Assembly: GCA_022564295.1 (NCBI GenBank)
Contig: JADFLR010000006.1
Location: 99,579 to 163,578, forward strand
DNA: 64,000 nucleotides
Direction: 5' to 3'
Origin: Bacteroidota bacterium
Lineage (GTDB): Bacteria > Bacteroidota > Ignavibacteria > Ignavibacteriales > Ignavibacteriaceae
Position 1 is the first letter of the stretch. Each line of letters begins with the position of its first letter. The position numbers and the translations under genes were made by a program. A model generated the notes under the pieces. The model saw only the letters and a list, made by a program, of their open reading frames with translations. It ran no database searches and was not told where the DNA came from. This document shows, in pieces, positions 62,501 to 64,000 of the stretch.

Positions 62501-64000
62501 ATGATTAGGAAAACACTTCTTTTTCTGTTCTTTTTTGGAACATCAATCTTAGCTCAAACTAATATTGAACTGATAAGTAATTTGGATGAACATTCTGCAG
62601 GATATGCTGATATTTGGGGATATGTTGACCCGGTGGGTAATGAATATGCACTGCTTGCTGTAAGAAACGGAACTTCTATTATCAGTCTCGCCGACCCGGC
62701 TAATCCATTTGAAATTGCTTTTATCCCCGCTACTAATACAGTATGGCGGGATATTAAGGTTCATGGTGAGTATGCTTATGTAGTTTCAGATCAGACTAAT
62801 GACGGATTACAAATAATCGATCTCTCACAGCTTCCAAATACTGCAACATTAGTAAATCAAACTACAGCTTTTTTCGAAAGATCACACGATATATTTATAG
62901 ATAACGGATTTCTTTATGTTGTAGCAACTGAAGGGGGTGGTGGAATGCATATATTGGATCTATCCGATCCGGTTAATCCTACGGAAACTGCATACTACAC
63001 AGCCAGCGGTTATATTCATGACTTATATGTTTGGAGTGATACCGTAGTTGCCTGTACCGGATCTTCAGGAGAGTACCATCTTGTAGATGTAAGTGATAAA
63101 TCAAATCCGCAATTAATTAGCGCCAGTCCGTCGATACCTGGAATCTATGCTCACAGTGGATGGATGACAGAGGATAAAAGATACTTTTTTGGTACCGAAG
63201 AATTTAACGAGGTTGATATAACTGTTTGGGATCTTCAGGATAGAACATCATGGGATTTGGTTGTTCCTTCCTGGGAAACAAATTCTGGTGCAACAGTGCA
63301 TAATTTATTTATCCTGGGAGATTACGCACACATCTCATATTATTCCGATGGTTACGTTGTACTTGATATTTCAAATCCGGAAATACCTTTTTTGGTTGGC
63401 GAGTATTCAACATCAGCTCTATGGGGATGCTATCCATATCTTCCTTCAGGAATAACAATTGGTTCTGATATGAGTAATGGATTATATGTATTTCAGTTTG
63501 TACCGGGCAATGTTGCTCCATTGATTAGTCATACACCGATTGATGATGTACTTAACAATGACCCGGTGACAATTAGTGCTAACATAATAGATGACGACCA
63601 GGTTGTTGATGCCAATTTGCACTATCGAACTACTTTTGATGGCAACACAAGCGACTGGTTTCTAATCAACGATCTCAATGGACCGACGAATAACTTATAT
63701 GAATTTGAAATACCGGGGCAGGAGCATTTAACAACAATTGAATACTATCTTGCTGCGGTAGATAATAATGAAAATGTTTCTACTTTACCGGCAGGGGGTT
63801 CCGGTATAAATCCTCCTGGCAGTACACCACCTCCTGATTTCTTTTCCTTTAAAGTTGTAATACCGGGAACCCCTATAATACAGTCCTTCTTTCCATTGGG
63901 CGATACAACAATTCAGAAGAATGGGGAGATTGATTTTATGGTAAATGCAATAGACACAAGTGGGTTGGAACTTACTTATCAATGGTTTAAAAATGATGTT
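62501..64000 (+). CDS. Choice-of-anchor B (LVIVD-repeat) secreted protein, copy 4, partial
   Basis: 500 codons without a stop, running off the window. Signal peptide (MIRKTLLFLFFFGTSILAQ) and propeller as in copy 3 (YADIWGYVDPVGNEYALLAV, WETNSGATVHNLFILGDYAH). After the propeller (about residue 335) it departs from the other copies: VAPLISHTPIDDVLNNDPVT begins Ig/cadherin-like beta-sandwich sequence, and a second one starts at IQSFFPLGDTTIQKNGEI ending LTYQWFKNDV. A T9SS domain is expected downstream but not visible. AGAGGAAATA precedes the ATG. Much longer than the paralogues. Confidence 0.85.
   Translation, partial: MIRKTLLFLFFFGTSILAQTNIELISNLDEHSAGYADIWGYVDPVGNEYALLAVRNGTSIISLADPANPFEIAFIPATNTVWRDIKVHGEYAYVVSDQTNDGLQIIDLSQLPNTATLVNQTTAFFERSHDIFIDNGFLYVVATEGGGGMHILDLSDPVNPTETAYYTASGYIHDLYVWSDTVVACTGSSGEYHLVDVSDKSNPQLISASPSIPGIYAHSGWMTEDKRYFFGTEEFNEVDITVWDLQDRTSWDLVVPSWETNSGATVHNLFILGDYAHISYYSDGYVVLDISNPEIPFLVGEYSTSALWGCYPYLPSGITIGSDMSNGLYVFQFVPGNVAPLISHTPIDDVLNNDPVTISANIIDDDQVVDANLHYRTTFDGNTSDWFLINDLNGPTNNLYEFEIPGQEHLTTIEYYLAAVDNNENVSTLPAGGSGINPPGSTPPPDFFSFKVVIPGTPIIQSFFPLGDTTIQKNGEIDFMVNAIDTSGLELTYQWFKNDV

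Noticed and set aside
1..64000. tRNA or rRNA genes
   Set aside because: No cloverleaf-type sequence or rRNA segment was recognised in any intergenic region.

Overview
The window looks like part of a chromosome from an Ignavibacteria-type member of the Bacteroidota/Chlorobi lineage. It is AT-rich. Ten intact proteins end in the type IX secretion (T9SS) C-terminal sorting domain, recognisable by NYPNPFNPST, a VTLKVYDILG-like segment, an SGIYFYRLQAG-like segment and a final KKMVLLK-like tail. It also carries a BshB1-type bacillithiol deacetylase and a compact hrcA-grpE-dnaJ operon. Taxonomy is inferred from gene content only; there is no rRNA or tRNA in the window.

Layout. 1-8 kb: core carbon metabolism (citrate lyase beta and alpha subunits, acetyl-CoA synthetase, ATP-dependent PEP carboxykinase), a response regulator/histidine kinase hybrid and bshB1. 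Citrate cleavage gives acetate and oxaloacetate, which AcsA and PckA can turn into acetyl-CoA and PEP. 8-11 kb: two secreted T9SS proteins. 11-16 kb: a secreted EEP-family nuclease/phosphatase, then an OLD-family ATPase-Toprim gene followed by a UvrD-type helicase, the composition of a Gabija anti-phage system. 16-22 kb: four same-strand genes (membrane coiled-coil protein, probable outer-membrane protein, GH17 glucanase, alpha/alpha-barrel glycosidase-like T9SS protein) that look like a beta-glucan-related locus without SusC/SusD. 22-32 kb: DinB-like protein, a 1053-residue propeller-SpoIIE phosphatase sensor, and a 1795-residue mosaic surface protein holding a GLSWQG tandem array. 33-36 kb: rRNA methyltransferase and a PhoU-like/Pit phosphate transport pair. 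36-46 kb: T9SS proteins (one broken by a stop), SRPBCC protein, amidohydrolase, PBP4, a TatD-radical SAM fusion and purM. 46-49 kb: hrcA-grpE-dnaJ. 49-55 kb: trypsin-like protease between integron-like junctions, an arylsulfotransferase-like and a propeller T9SS protein. 55-57.4 kb: ComEA-like, membrane and PilM-like proteins plus rsmD. 57.5-64 kb: a decayed T9SS gene, then four tandem choice-of-anchor B (LVIVD-repeat) paralogues, the last running off the window.

Two themes go beyond plain gene content. First, short palindromic repeats are common. They sit between genes, supply stop codons and C-terminal tails, and are inserted in frame in T9SS sorting domains. Second, several isolated minus-strand accessory genes (EEP, coiled-coil, trypsin-like, perhaps the Gabija pair) lie next to attC-like inverted repeats in a consistent orientation, which hints at integron-type cassettes. 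All functions are read from motifs and general family knowledge; no searches were run.
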